NCBI GenBank assembly: GCA_965205955.1
Contig: OZ242192.1
Coordinates: forward strand, 1,364,001 to 1,428,000
Source: G965202915 sp965205955
GTDB lineage: Bacteria > Pseudomonadota > Gammaproteobacteria > Eutrophobiales > Eutrophobiaceae
Direction: 5' to 3'
Length of the DNA stretch: 64,000 nucleotides
The notes under the pieces are model-generated. The model made no database searches. It was not told the origin of the DNA and was given only the letters and a program-made list of their open reading frames with translations. This document shows, one piece after another, positions 43,592 to 52,463 of this stretch. Within the stretch, counting starts at the first letter, position 1. The number at the start of each line of letters is the position of its first letter. The translations under genes were made by a program, and so were the position numbers.

Positions 43592-45283
43592 CTACATCTC
43601 CTCTTCAATAAACAATTCCTTGAGCTTCGCCAGGCTAAATCCCCAGGCGTGCGCCGCCTGTATTTTCGGCGGCATTAACAACTCGTCCGGATTCACCTGG
43701 ACATCCAGAATATACGGCGCATTGCTTGCATACGCCGTTTGAATCGCCGCTTTCAATTCACCCGGCTCCGCAACCACCAGGCCCTGGCCACCGCAGGCCA
43801 CGGCAATAGCGGCATAGTCCGGATTGACCAGGCTGGTGCCATACTTCGGCATACCGGATGCCTGCATTTCCACCTCAACAAAACCCAGCTTGCGGTTATT
43901 CAAGACAATGAAAGTGGCCGGCAACTCGTAGCGAACCGCCGTGATGAAATCCTGCATCATCATATGAAAGCCGCCATCACCCGCCAGCGCAACCACCTGA
44001 CGCTGGCGGTCGAGCAATTGCACCCCAATGGCCGCCGGCAAGGCGACGCCAAGCGAGCCATGGTTAAAAGACCCCAGCAACCGCTGCCTGCCGCGCAAGC
44101 GCAGATGACGCGCGGCCCAGCCGGTAATCAGACCGACATCGGCAATAAATACGGCATCATCCCGTGCCAGATCACCCGCCAGGCGGGTAACCGCCTGCGG
44201 GGCAATCCTGCCGGGCTTGCCACGGGCCGGGTCCGCCTTGCTGTCCATGCGCGCATCCCATTTTTGCCGCTGCTTTTGCAGTTGGCTCAGGAACGCCGTA
44301 TTTTGATTGCCGTTCAGCAGCGGCATCAACTCCTGTATGGCCTGCTGGACATGCCCGATAATGCCAACGCTAACCGGGCAACGCTTACCCAGGCGCTCGG
44401 GCTTAATATCGACCTGGATGACATTCCGATCCGTCGGCAGGAACACGCTGTAGGGAAAATCCGAGCCCAGCATCAGCAGGGTGTCGCAATCATCCAATGC
44501 CGCGATCCCCTGAAACGAGCCCAGCATCCCGATGCCCCCAATCCAGTAGGGATTGTCGTACTCCATGACATCGGTGGCCCGCAGTGTGCGGACGATCGGC
44601 GCATTCAGTTTTTTAGCGAGCTGCAATAGCTCGTCACGCGACCCACGGCAGCCATCGCCGGCAAGAATGGTGATTTTTTCCCCTTTGTTGATAATATCTG
44701 CCGCCCGAGCCAGCTCATTCGGGCAGGGCATAATATGCGCATCGGGCCGCACAACTTTATGTGCCAGCGGACTGGCCGGCACATCCTGACTGATCACGTC
44801 CGTGGGTATGGACAGATGCGACACACCGCCCAGCGTTAACGCACTCTGCACCGCTTGCAGCGCCACTCTCGGCAACTGTGCCGGGTGGTTGATAAACTCG
44901 TTATAGACACACACGTCCTGGAACAGGTTGCGTATATCCACTTCCTGAAAATAGCCGGTTCCCTGCTCGGTCAACGGCACATGCCCGGTGATCGCCAGCA
45001 CCGGCGCATGATCCCGTTTGGCATCATACAAGCCATTGATCAGATGAATGGCCCCCGGCCCCACGGTGCCACAACACACCGCCAGCTTGCCGGTCAGCTT
45101 GGCCTGAGCAGCGGCGGCAAAGGCGCCGGCCTCCTCATGCCGTATGCCAATCCATTCAAAACGACCGTCCCGGCGAATCGCATCCAACAACGGGTTCAGG
45201 GCATCGCCCGTCATCCCGAATATCTGCCGAACCTCCGCCTCCGCCAGAATTTCCAGTAGTGTTTCACAGACCGTATTAGACAT
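43592..45283 (-). CDS. poxB: PoxB-like thiamine-diphosphate enzyme (pyruvate dehydrogenase/oxidase type)
   Basis: The 563-residue protein has the three-domain plan of PoxB and acetolactate synthases: N-terminal Pyr domain with catalytic Glu in IRHEEAGAFAAAAQAKLTG (about 48-66), a central FAD-binding domain, and a C-terminal PP domain with the ThDP motif GDGGFHMMMQDF ending in NNRKLGF. RRLLGSFNHGSLG closely follows E. coli PoxB. It ends shortly after AHAWGFSLAKLKELF, where E. coli PoxB continues with a membrane-binding tail of about 20 residues, so lipid activation may be absent. Pyruvate oxidation to acetate with ubiquinone is the best guess; phosphate-dependent oxidase or another 2-oxoacid decarboxylase is possible. 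Confidence 0.85.
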   Translation of the reverse strand: MSNTVCETLLEILAEAEVRQIFGMTGDALNPLLDAIRRDGRFEWIGIRHEEAGAFAAAAQAKLTGKLAVCCGTVGPGAIHLINGLYDAKRDHAPVLAITGHVPLTEQGTGYFQEVDIRNLFQDVCVYNEFINHPAQLPRVALQAVQSALTLGGVSHLSIPTDVISQDVPASPLAHKVVRPDAHIMPCPNELARAADIINKGEKITILAGDGCRGSRDELLQLAKKLNAPIVRTLRATDVMEYDNPYWIGGIGMLGSFQGIAALDDCDTLLMLGSDFPYSVFLPTDRNVIQVDIKPERLGKRCPVSVGIIGHVQQAIQELMPLLNGNQNTAFLSQLQKQRQKWDARMDSKADPARGKPGRIAPQAVTRLAGDLARDDAVFIADVGLITGWAARHLRLRGRQRLLGSFNHGSLGVALPAAIGVQLLDRQRQVVALAGDGGFHMMMQDFITAVRYELPATFIVLNNRKLGFVEVEMQASGMPKYGTSLVNPDYAAIAVACGGQGLVVAEPGELKAAIQTAYASNAPYILDVQVNPDELLMPPKIQAAHAWGFSLAKLKELFIEEEM

Positions 45284-45671
45284 AGGGGTACCTCCTGCTT
45301 ATCCGGTAAAACAGCGTAACAACAATAAAAACCTCGAAACTATTTAGCCGCCAGAAGGTTCGCGTCGCTGGCACTGCTGCTTTGACTGCGCCTTTGAACC
45401 GCGTCGGTTCTGGAAACCCGGCTGATCATAGCACGCCCTGCAAGCTACTTCTACATTATTTTTCGTGGTGGCAGGCGAAAAATCTATGGTTGTTCCGTGT
45501 ATGCGGTGTCTGATCTTGCACAGAAATCAGAGGCTGGCAAAAGATTGGAGGCGGCTTTGTGTGCAAGATGCGGTGTAATGGTGTGGAATGTATCCGCGTC
45601 GGGTTGAAACTGGTGAATGCCTTGGGGGCGGTGAACGACGGCTTCGGTTCCTTTCCGTCGGCTTGCTATTC
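45284..45671. other. Space between poxB and the TPR array, no gene seen
   Basis: This holds the upstream region of the poxB-maeA operon: a possible GGAGGTAC ribosome-binding site ends just before 45283. No tRNA, known RNA or convincing ORF is visible. Homology to the repeated unit begins abruptly at about 45672. Confidence 0.5.
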
Positions 45672-45797
45672 CGGGCGGTCTCGGTGCTCGCTTAAATCCT
45701 GGTTGTGGAAATTGGCGGGTTTCCCTGACGGGTCTGACGGCTAGGGTATGGCCCGCCAGGCCGCCTTGCCGGTGCTGTTAGCAGATAACGCGGATGG
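45672..45797. repeat. 3' flank repeat, copy 1
   Basis: Starts GGCGGTCTCGGTGCTCGC and runs to the TPR stop codon. This copy lacks the left arm of the ACAGCACCG/CGGTGCTGT inverted repeat seen in copies 2 and 4. Confidence 0.85.
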
Positions 45798-48077
45798 CTA
45801 GGACTCGGCTCTCCGCTTATTCAGGGCTTCAAGAGCACGGTGCAGATTATGCTGTGTCGCATCCCAGTAGTGCGGTGTTTTATCGGTGGTGAACACTTCG
45901 AGTGCCGCATTGTAGGCGGCAACGGCCTGTTCGAAGCGCTCGGTGCCGCTTTCGCGCTCGCCCAAGATATGGAGGGCCTTGCCAAGGTTGTCCTGCGTCC
46001 TGGCCCAATCAAGCGGCACGCGCTCGCGGGTACGTTCCTCAAGCGCCGCGTTGTAGGCGGCAGCGGCCTGCTCGAGGCGCTCGGTGCCACTTTCCCGCTC
46101 GCCTAAGAGCATGAGGGCGCTGCCGAGGTTGTTCTGCGTCGCGGCCCAATCGAGCGGTACGCGATCGCGAGTATATACCTCAAGCACCACATTGTAGGCG
46201 GTAACGGCCTGTTCGAGGCGCTCGGTGCTGTTTTCGCGCTGGCCCAAGACCGTGAGGGCCGCACCGAGGTTGTTCTGCGTCGCGGCCCAATCGGGCGGCA
46301 CACGATCGCGAGTACGTTCCTCAAGCGCCACATTGTAGACCGCAACGGCTCGTTCAAGGCGCTTGGTGTCGCTTTCGCGCTCGCCTAAGGCACGGAGAGC
46401 GTTGCCAAGGTTGTTTTGCGTCGTGGCCCACTTGAGTGGCACACGCTCGCGGGTATATTCCTCAAGCGCCGCGTTGTAGGCGGCAACGGCCTGTTCGAGG
46501 CGCTTGAGGCCACTTTCGCGCTCGCCCAAGCTCGAGAGGGCGTTGCCGAGGTTGTTCTGCGTCGTGGCCCAATCGAGCGGCACACGCTCGCGGGTATATT
46601 CCTCAAGTGCCGCTTTGTAGGCGACAACGGCCTGTTCGAGGCGCTCGGGGCCGCTTTCCCGCTCGCCCAAGACCGCGAGAGCGACGCCGAGGTTGTTCTG
46701 CGTCATGGCCCAATCAAGTGGCACGCGCTCGCGGGTATATTTCTCAAGCGCTGCTTTGTAGGCGGCAACGGCCCGTTCGAGGTGCTCGGTGCCGCTTTCG
46801 CGCTCGCCCAAGCTCGAGAGGACGACGCCGAGGTTGTTCTGCGTCGCGGCCCAATTGAGTGGCACATGCTCGCGGGTATATACCTCAAGCGCCGCGTTGT
46901 AGGCGACAACGGCCTGTTCGAGGCGCTCGGTGCCGCTTTCGCGCTCGCCCAAGACCGCGAGGGCCGCGCCGAGATTGTTCTGCGCCATGGCCCAATCGAG
47001 CGGCACGCGGTCGCGGGTATATTCCTCAAGTGCCGCTTTGTAGGCGGCAACGGCCTGTTCGAGACGCTCGGTGCCGCTTTCACGCTGGCCCAAGGTCGCG
47101 AGGGCCGCGCCGAGGTTGTTCTGCGTCATAGCCCAATCGAGCGGCACGCGCTCGCGGTCATATTCCTCAAGCGCCGCTTTGTAGACATCGACGGCCTGTT
47201 CGAGGTGCTCGGTGTCGCTTTCTCGCTTGCCCAGAGTCAGGAGGGCGTTGCCGAGGTCGTTCTGCGTCCTGGCCCAATCGAGCGGCACGCGCTCGCGGGT
47301 ATATTCCTTAAGTGCCGCTTCGTAGGCGACAATGGCCTGTTTGAGGCGCTCGGTGTTGCTTTTGCGTTTGCCCAAGGTCGCGAGGGCCGCGCCGAGCGCC
47401 ATCTGCATGCCGGCGCGGCGCTCGTGCTCGGTGCGATCAACGATTGAGCTACTATCTTTTTTGAGCAAGGTATTGAGCTTTTCCGTGACCGTGATCAGCC
47501 CAGTATCCAGTATCTTACCGCGCGCTTCGTTGTTAACGAGTGGCGCCATAGCACTCAGCACCATGGCGGCGAGCCGTGCGGGGAATTCCTCGCGGAAAGT
47601 ATCTCCGATGGTCACGTTTTCCAGCACATAATTTGAAACTCTACCCTCACGAGACGGCGTGTCATCGCCTCCACTTGGCACGAACCATAGACTCAGTACC
47701 TTTTCGGACTCCTTGATCTCGCCGACAATGCCGACAATAGCCAAATCCGCCTGCCAATCAACCAAAATCTCGCGGGCGCGCTTACGCATGGCCGGTACCC
47801 AATTGTCTTTAGCGCCGGAAGCCTTCACGATGTGAGCGGAGCGGGACAGGTGAATGCCAGCAATATCCCGGAATGCGCCTTCGACGGATTTCGTGCTCTT
47901 CCCGCTGCCATCATCCTCCAACCAACTCAGCACGACGTGAAAACGTTCTTCAGAGAGTGACGGTTGGGAACGCCAAACCTTCTTGACGAAGTTCTTGGTG
48001 CCCAACAATGCCTGCTGTGGCGATGGCATGGATGCGTTGAGAAAACCACCCAACCATGACTTGAGAAAAGCACTCAT
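45798..48077 (-). CDS. TPR-repeat protein A, without membrane anchor
   Basis: A 759-residue protein. Residues about 30-200 are the conserved N-terminal domain (RFHVVLSWLEDDGSGKSTK, VEGAFRDIAGIHLS, ADLAIVGIVGE), an alpha/beta-looking module of unknown function. Then eleven 47-residue TPR-like repeats of the form YNAALEExTRERVPLDWA followed by TQNNLGNALxxLGERESGT; the last is degenerate (VFTTDKTPHYWDATQ) and the protein ends EALNKRRAES, identical in all four paralogues. Unlike B, C and D it begins MSAFLKSWLGGFLNASMPSP and lacks their hydrophobic segment: the paralogues' start context is present upstream but runs into a stop within seven codons (GTG AAT GAA CCA GTA GTT TAG). Such proteins mediate protein contacts; signalling or defence is only a guess from context. 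Confidence 0.85.
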   Translation of the reverse strand: MSAFLKSWLGGFLNASMPSPQQALLGTKNFVKKVWRSQPSLSEERFHVVLSWLEDDGSGKSTKSVEGAFRDIAGIHLSRSAHIVKASGAKDNWVPAMRKRAREILVDWQADLAIVGIVGEIKESEKVLSLWFVPSGGDDTPSREGRVSNYVLENVTIGDTFREEFPARLAAMVLSAMAPLVNNEARGKILDTGLITVTEKLNTLLKKDSSSIVDRTEHERRAGMQMALGAALATLGKRKSNTERLKQAIVAYEAALKEYTRERVPLDWARTQNDLGNALLTLGKRESDTEHLEQAVDVYKAALEEYDRERVPLDWAMTQNNLGAALATLGQRESGTERLEQAVAAYKAALEEYTRDRVPLDWAMAQNNLGAALAVLGERESGTERLEQAVVAYNAALEVYTREHVPLNWAATQNNLGVVLSSLGERESGTEHLERAVAAYKAALEKYTRERVPLDWAMTQNNLGVALAVLGERESGPERLEQAVVAYKAALEEYTRERVPLDWATTQNNLGNALSSLGERESGLKRLEQAVAAYNAALEEYTRERVPLKWATTQNNLGNALRALGERESDTKRLERAVAVYNVALEERTRDRVPPDWAATQNNLGAALTVLGQRENSTERLEQAVTAYNVVLEVYTRDRVPLDWAATQNNLGSALMLLGERESGTERLEQAAAAYNAALEERTRERVPLDWARTQDNLGKALHILGERESGTERFEQAVAAYNAALEVFTTDKTPHYWDATQHNLHRALEALNKRRAES

Positions 48078-48130
48078 ATCCTAAACTACTGGTTCATTCA
48101 CAAGCATTACTCCGTAAGTAGTCGCCTCTA

Positions 48131-48328
48131 TCAGGCCACTTCAGGGTACCATTGCCGCGAAACGCCTCGATCGTGCGCCTCATGCCCGGTTATCCAGCGG
48201 CCCGGCATATTGACATTCACATCCAGGTTGCGCGCCGCCTCAACTCCGGTATAGCCTTGCTTCCGCATCAGGTGGATGGCGTCCAATTTGAATTCTCTCG
48301 AATACTTTTTTCTTGTAGTCATGTTCAA
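48131..48328 (-). CDS. IS3 OrfA-like HTH fragment upstream of TPR A
   Basis: A 65-codon frame starting MNMTTRKKYSREFKLDAIHL, the N-terminal HTH of IS3-family OrfA transposases (YSREFKLEAVxL...GYSVAEAARxLGVNxNxLxRW). It is cut after RWITGHEA by a frameshift (GAGGCGCACG here, GAGGCCACG in copy B) and no OrfB follows. Identical in copy C. It precedes the TPR gene by 53 bases, so it may be only a relic that supplies the promoter. Confidence 0.6.
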   Translation of the reverse strand: MNMTTRKKYSREFKLDAIHLMRKQGYTGVEAARNLDVNVNMPGRWITGHEAHDRGVSRQWYPEVA

Positions 48329-48636
48329 TCTCCAGTCCAGAGGTATTATTCCTTAACTGGACTGTCACATCTATTGAACCACTTCAAAGCTCCAAAAACA
48401 CATTGATTACGGAACGTTTGAATAATTCATTGAATACTCAAACTTGACCAATGTCAACTTATTTCCCCCTCTGGCGAAAATTACCTGTCTCACCATCCTG
48501 GGCGGTCTCGGTGCTCGCTTAAATCCTGGCTGCTGAAATTTGGCGGGTTCCCCCAACGGGTCTGACGGCTACAGCACCGCTTAGTATGTGCCCGTCAGGC
48601 CGCCTTGCCGGTGCTGTTAGCAGATAACGCGGATGG
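48329..48636. repeat. Inter-unit region A/B: 5' flank of unit A and 3' flank copy 2
   Basis: Begins with the conserved block before the HTH frame (GGTATTATTCCTTAACTGG to CACTTCAAAGCTCC) and passes into the 3' flank of unit B from about 48462. An inverted repeat ACAGCACCG (48571-48579) and CGGTGCTGT (48609-48617) lies 20 bases past the TPR B stop; no T-run follows, so a terminator is not certain. No gene seen. Confidence 0.75.
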
Positions 48637-50847
48637 CTAGGACTCGGCTCTCCGCTTATTCAGGGCTTCAAGAGCACGGTCCAGATTACGCTGTGCCATA
48701 TTCCAGTACTGCGATGTTTGCTCGGGGGTGAACACTTCGAGTGCCGCGTTGTAGGCGTTGACGGCTCGTTCGAGGCGCTCGGTGCCGCTTTCGTGCTCGC
48801 CCAAGATCCGGAGGGCGTTGCCGAGGTTGTACTGCGTCGCGGCCCAATCAAGCGGCACACGATCGCGGGTACGTTCCTCAAGCGCCGCGTTGTAGGCGGC
48901 AGCGGCCTGCTTGAGGCGCTTGGTGCCGCTTTCGCGCTCGCCCAAGACCGTGAGGGCGATGCCGAGGTTGTTCTGCGTCGCGGCCCAATTGAGTGGCACA
49001 TGCTCACGGGTATATTCCTCAAGCGCTGCGTTGTAGGCGACAACGGCCTGTTCGAGGCGCTCGGTGCCGCTTTTGCGCTCGCCCAAGGCCCGGAGGGCGT
49101 TGCCGAGGTTGTTCTGCGTCGCGGCCCAATCAAGCGGCACACGCTCGCGGGTACGTTCCTCAAGTGCCGCGTTGTAGGCGGCAACGGCCTGTTCGAGGCA
49201 CTCGGGGCCACTTTCGCGCTCGCCCAAGGCCCAGAGGGCATTGCCGAGGTTGTTCTGCGTCGTGGCCCAATTGAGTGGCACGCGCTCGCGGGTATATTCC
49301 TCAAGCACCGCGTTGTAGGCGGCAACGGCCTGTTCAAGTCGCTCGGTGCCACTTTCGCGCTTGCCCAAGATCGAGAGGGCGTTGCCGAGGTTGTTCTGCG
49401 TCCCGGCCCAATCGAGTGGCACGCGCTCGCGGGTATATTCCTCAAGCGCTGCATTGTAGGCGGCAACGGCCCGTTCGAGGCGCTCGGTGCCGCTTTCGCG
49501 CTCGCCCAAGGCCCGGAGGGCGTTGCCGAGGTTGTTCTGCGTCATGGCCCAATCAAGCGGCACACGCTCGCGGGTACGTTCCTCAAGCGCCGCGTTGTAG
49601 GCGGCAGCGGCCTGCTTGAGGCGCTCGGTGCCGCTTTCGCGCTCGCCCAAGGCCCGGAGGGCGTTGCCGAGGTTGTTCTGCGTCATGGCCCAATTGAGTG
49701 GCACGCGCTCGCGGGTATGTTCCTCAAGAGCCGCGTTGGAGGCGGCAACGGCCTGTTCAAGTCGCTCGGTGCCACTTTCGCGCTCGCCCAAGGTCGCGAG
49801 GGCGACGCCGAGGTTGTTCTGCGTCATAGCCCAATCGAGCGGCACGCGGTCGCGAGTACGTTCCTCAAGCGCCGTGTTGTAGGCAGCAACGGCCTGTTCG
49901 AGGCGCTCGGTGTCGCTTTCGCGCTTGCCCAGAGTCAGGAGGGCGTTGCCGAGGTCGTGCTGCGTCCTGGCCCAATCGAGCGGCACACGCTTACGGGTAC
50001 GTTCCTCAAGCGTCGCGTTGTAGGCGGCAACGGCCCATTCGAGGCGCTCGGTGCCACTTTCGCGCTCGCCCAAGGTCTGGAGGGCGTTGCCGAGCACCAT
50101 ATACAAGCCGGCGCGGCGCTCGCGCTCGGCGCGATCAACGATTAAGCCACTATCTTTTTTGAGCAAGGTATTGAGCTGTTCCGTGACCGTGCTCAGCCGA
50201 GCATCCAGTATCTGACCGCGCGCTTCGTTGTTAACGAGTGGCGCCACAGCACTCAGCACCATGGCGGCGAGCTGTACGCGGAATTCCTCACGGAAGTCAT
50301 CTCCGAGAGTCACATTTTCCAGCACATAGTTTGAACCTCTATCCCCACGAGACAGCGTGCCATCGCCTTCACGTGGCACGAACCGTAGACTCAGCACCTT
50401 TTTGGAGTCTTTGACCTCGCCGACAATAGCCAAATCCGCCTGCCAATCGGTCAAAATCTCGCGGGCGCGCTTACGCATGGCCGGTTCCCAATCATCTCTA
50501 GCGCCGGAAGCCTTCACGATGTGAGCGGAGCGGGACAGGTGAATGCCAGCAATATCCCGGAATGCTCCTTCGACGGATTTCGTGCTCTCCCCGTTGCCAT
50601 CACCCTCCAACCAACTCAGCACAACGTGAAAACGTTTTTCAGAGGGTGACGGTTGAGGTCGCACATAACACCAAACCTTCTTGACGAAGTTCTTGGCACC
50701 CAACAATGCCCGCTGTGGCGATGGCATGTATGAATTGAAAGCACCGCTCAACCACGGCACGAGTAAGAGGGCCAAGAGACCCAAACCCCAAAATATTATT
50801 TGTTTCAGCATCGGCAAGATGTTATTCATTAGTTCATTCACAAGCAT
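48637..50847 (-). CDS. TPR-repeat protein B, membrane-anchored
   Basis: A 736-residue paralogue. N-terminus with a hydrophobic segment (IIFWGLGLLALLLVPWLSG, about 17-35), a short basic linker (SYMPSPQRALLGAKNFVKKV), the conserved domain (RFHVVLSWLEGDGNGESTK to LAAMVLSAVAPLVNNEARG) and ten 47-residue repeats, the last degenerate. It is the copy with fewest repeats. ATG 50847 is preceded too closely by GGAG (two bases); GTG 50841, eight bases from the same GGAG, may be the real start. The topology would place the repeats in the cytoplasm on a single N-terminal anchor. Confidence 0.87.
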   Translation of the reverse strand: MLVNELMNNILPMLKQIIFWGLGLLALLLVPWLSGAFNSYMPSPQRALLGAKNFVKKVWCYVRPQPSPSEKRFHVVLSWLEGDGNGESTKSVEGAFRDIAGIHLSRSAHIVKASGARDDWEPAMRKRAREILTDWQADLAIVGEVKDSKKVLSLRFVPREGDGTLSRGDRGSNYVLENVTLGDDFREEFRVQLAAMVLSAVAPLVNNEARGQILDARLSTVTEQLNTLLKKDSGLIVDRAERERRAGLYMVLGNALQTLGERESGTERLEWAVAAYNATLEERTRKRVPLDWARTQHDLGNALLTLGKRESDTERLEQAVAAYNTALEERTRDRVPLDWAMTQNNLGVALATLGERESGTERLEQAVAASNAALEEHTRERVPLNWAMTQNNLGNALRALGERESGTERLKQAAAAYNAALEERTRERVPLDWAMTQNNLGNALRALGERESGTERLERAVAAYNAALEEYTRERVPLDWAGTQNNLGNALSILGKRESGTERLEQAVAAYNAVLEEYTRERVPLNWATTQNNLGNALWALGERESGPECLEQAVAAYNAALEERTRERVPLDWAATQNNLGNALRALGERKSGTERLEQAVVAYNAALEEYTREHVPLNWAATQNNLGIALTVLGERESGTKRLKQAAAAYNAALEERTRDRVPLDWAATQYNLGNALRILGEHESGTERLERAVNAYNAALEVFTPEQTSQYWNMAQRNLDRALEALNKRRAES

Positions 50848-51067
50848 TACTCCGTAAGTAGTCGCCTCTATCAGGCCACTTCAGGTTGCCATTGCCGCGA
50901 AACGCCTCGATCGTGGCCTCATGCCCGGTTATCCAGCGGCCCGGCATATTGACATTCACATCCAGGCTGCGCGCCGCCTCAACTCCGGTATAGCCTCGCT
51001 CCCGCACCGGGTGGATGGCGTCCAATTTGAATTCTCTCGAATACTTTTTTCTTGTAGTCATGTTCAA
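50834..51067 (-). CDS. IS3 OrfA-like HTH frame overlapping TPR B
   Basis: A 77-codon frame starting MNMTTRKKYSREFKLDAIHP. Here the HTH frame stays intact longer (GHEATIEAFRGNGNLKWPD) and its stop lies 14 bases inside TPR B, which could couple their translation. It is the copy closest to an OrfA transposase; residues differ from copies A and C (PVRERGYTGVEAARS against LMRKQGYTGVEAARN). Confidence 0.55.
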   Translation of the reverse strand: MNMTTRKKYSREFKLDAIHPVRERGYTGVEAARSLDVNVNMPGRWITGHEATIEAFRGNGNLKWPDRGDYLRSNACE

Positions 51068-51192
51068 TCTCCAGTCCAGAGGTATTATTCTTTAACTGGA
51101 CTGTCACATCTATTGAACCACTTCAAAGCTCCAAAAACACATTGATTACGGAACGTTTGAATAATTCATTGAATACTCAAACTTGACCAATG

Positions 51193-52239
51193 TCAACTAT
51201 TTGTATGGGTCCAGTACCTTTGGCACTGCGGCAGTTGTTGGAAGAGGAATTGTATCGGAGTTTGCAGGCCGATGCTATGGTGGGGAATGACGGTGTTATA
51301 GGCGAGCAGCCATTCCGCCATTTTACGGTTGAACAGGGCCAGGTCGGTGAACAGCAAATCCTCGTGATAATCCACGAACTGCTCTTGAATGGTGCGGTTG
51401 AAGCGCTCACAGTGTGCGTTCATTTTGGGTGATCTGGGGTAGGTCCACCAATGGGTAATACCGAGCTCATTGAGGCGTTTTTGGAAGTTACCCATGAACT
51501 CGGAGCCATTATCGGAGAGCAGATATTGTGGTTGCATGGGCAGCAGGTCGGTGAGCGCCTCCAGGACGATGGCGGTATTGCGGCTGGCAGCGGAATTGGC
51601 AGCAAAGGCGATGGCAAAGCGGCTGGTGGGGTCGATAAAGGTGAACAGATAGCGGCGGATACCGTCGCGCAGGCGCACCACGGTATCGCAGGCGAACAGG
51701 GACAGCGGTGGCGGGTGATAGTTTTTGGGTTTGCGGTTTTTGCGCGTGCGGTGCAGGGGTTTGTGGCGCCCGGTGGGTGAGATACGCACCGGAGCGTGGC
51801 GCATTTTGTGGGGGTCTTTGGCGATGATACGCCCGATGGTGGAGACGCTCGGCAGTGGCAGTCGCTGTTGTGCGCACCAGTCTCGCAGCAGTACATGGAG
51901 CTTGGCCTTGCCGAGGTTGGGGTATTGTCGGCGTAATTGTCGGATTTGCTGGCTCAGGGCCGGCGAGGTGGTCGGTCGCCTGCGCCGGTGCGGCACACAG
52001 GATTTAGGCGTGAGCGCGGCAGCGTTGCCGGCGTGCCGGTTGAGGGTTTGACACCAGCGATAGAGCGTGCGGATGCTGACCTGAAAGGCCTCGCTGGCAG
52101 CGATTTTGCCGTGCCGATCGGAAAACGCCAGGATCGCAAGGCGGTGTTGGGCATGTTTGGAAGTCATCCCCCAAACATGCCCTAAATGGGCTACTCGGTA
52201 AAACCCCCGGATGCGGTATCCGGTATAGTGGATTTGCAT
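51193..52239 (-). CDS. IS481-like transposase (DDE integrase core)
   Basis: A 348-residue transposase. N-terminal HTH (HGKIAASEAFQVSIRTLYRW, about 36-55), then the rve core with Asp in LFACDTVVRL, Asp in LLSDNGSEFMG and Glu in NAHCERFNRTIQEQF. ATG 52239 has a strong AGAGGAG seven bases upstream; the frame extends to TTG 52266. The last codons (from AAT AGT) and the TGA stop lie outside the IS, in the target duplication and host DNA. Intact and probably active or recently so. Confidence 0.92.
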   Translation of the reverse strand: MQIHYTGYRIRGFYRVAHLGHVWGMTSKHAQHRLAILAFSDRHGKIAASEAFQVSIRTLYRWCQTLNRHAGNAAALTPKSCVPHRRRRPTTSPALSQQIRQLRRQYPNLGKAKLHVLLRDWCAQQRLPLPSVSTIGRIIAKDPHKMRHAPVRISPTGRHKPLHRTRKNRKPKNYHPPPLSLFACDTVVRLRDGIRRYLFTFIDPTSRFAIAFAANSAASRNTAIVLEALTDLLPMQPQYLLSDNGSEFMGNFQKRLNELGITHWWTYPRSPKMNAHCERFNRTIQEQFVDYHEDLLFTDLALFNRKMAEWLLAYNTVIPHHSIGLQTPIQFLFQQLPQCQRYWTHTNS

Positions 52240-52284
52240 GGCTCTCCTCTTGAGGCGGAGTGCCAAAGGTTTCTGAACTTATAC
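51203..52284 (-). mobile_element. Complete IS481-like insertion sequence with target duplication
   Basis: 1082 bases with imperfect terminal inverted repeats of about 25 bases: GTATGGGTCCAGTACCTTTG at the left, GTATAAGTTCAGAAACCTTT (complement) at the right, both running on into GGCACT. Flanked by the 7-base direct repeat ACTATTT (51196-51202 and 52285-52291). The empty site is visible at the equivalent place between units C and D (GTCAACTATTTCCCCC near 55180), proving insertion into a pre-existing array copy. Confidence 0.92.
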
Positions 52285-52291
52285 ACTATTT

Positions 52292-52463
52292 CCCCCTCTG
52301 GCGAAAATTACCCGTCTCACCATCCTGGGCGGTCTCGGTGCTCGCTTAAATCCTGGCTGCTGAAATTTGGCGGGTTCCCCCAACGGGTCTGACGGCTAGG
52401 GTATGGCTTTGTATGTGCCCGCCAAGCCGCCTTGCCGGTGCTGTTAGCAGATAACGCGGATGG
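52292..52463. repeat. 3' flank repeat, copy 3
   Basis: Continues from the right target duplication of the IS through the marker at 52328 to the TPR C stop. This copy lacks the left arm of the inverted repeat. Confidence 0.82.

Noticed and set aside
48571..48617. Rho-independent terminator after TPR B
   Set aside because: The inverted repeat is real but the loop is long, no T-run follows, and copies 1 and 3 lack one arm.
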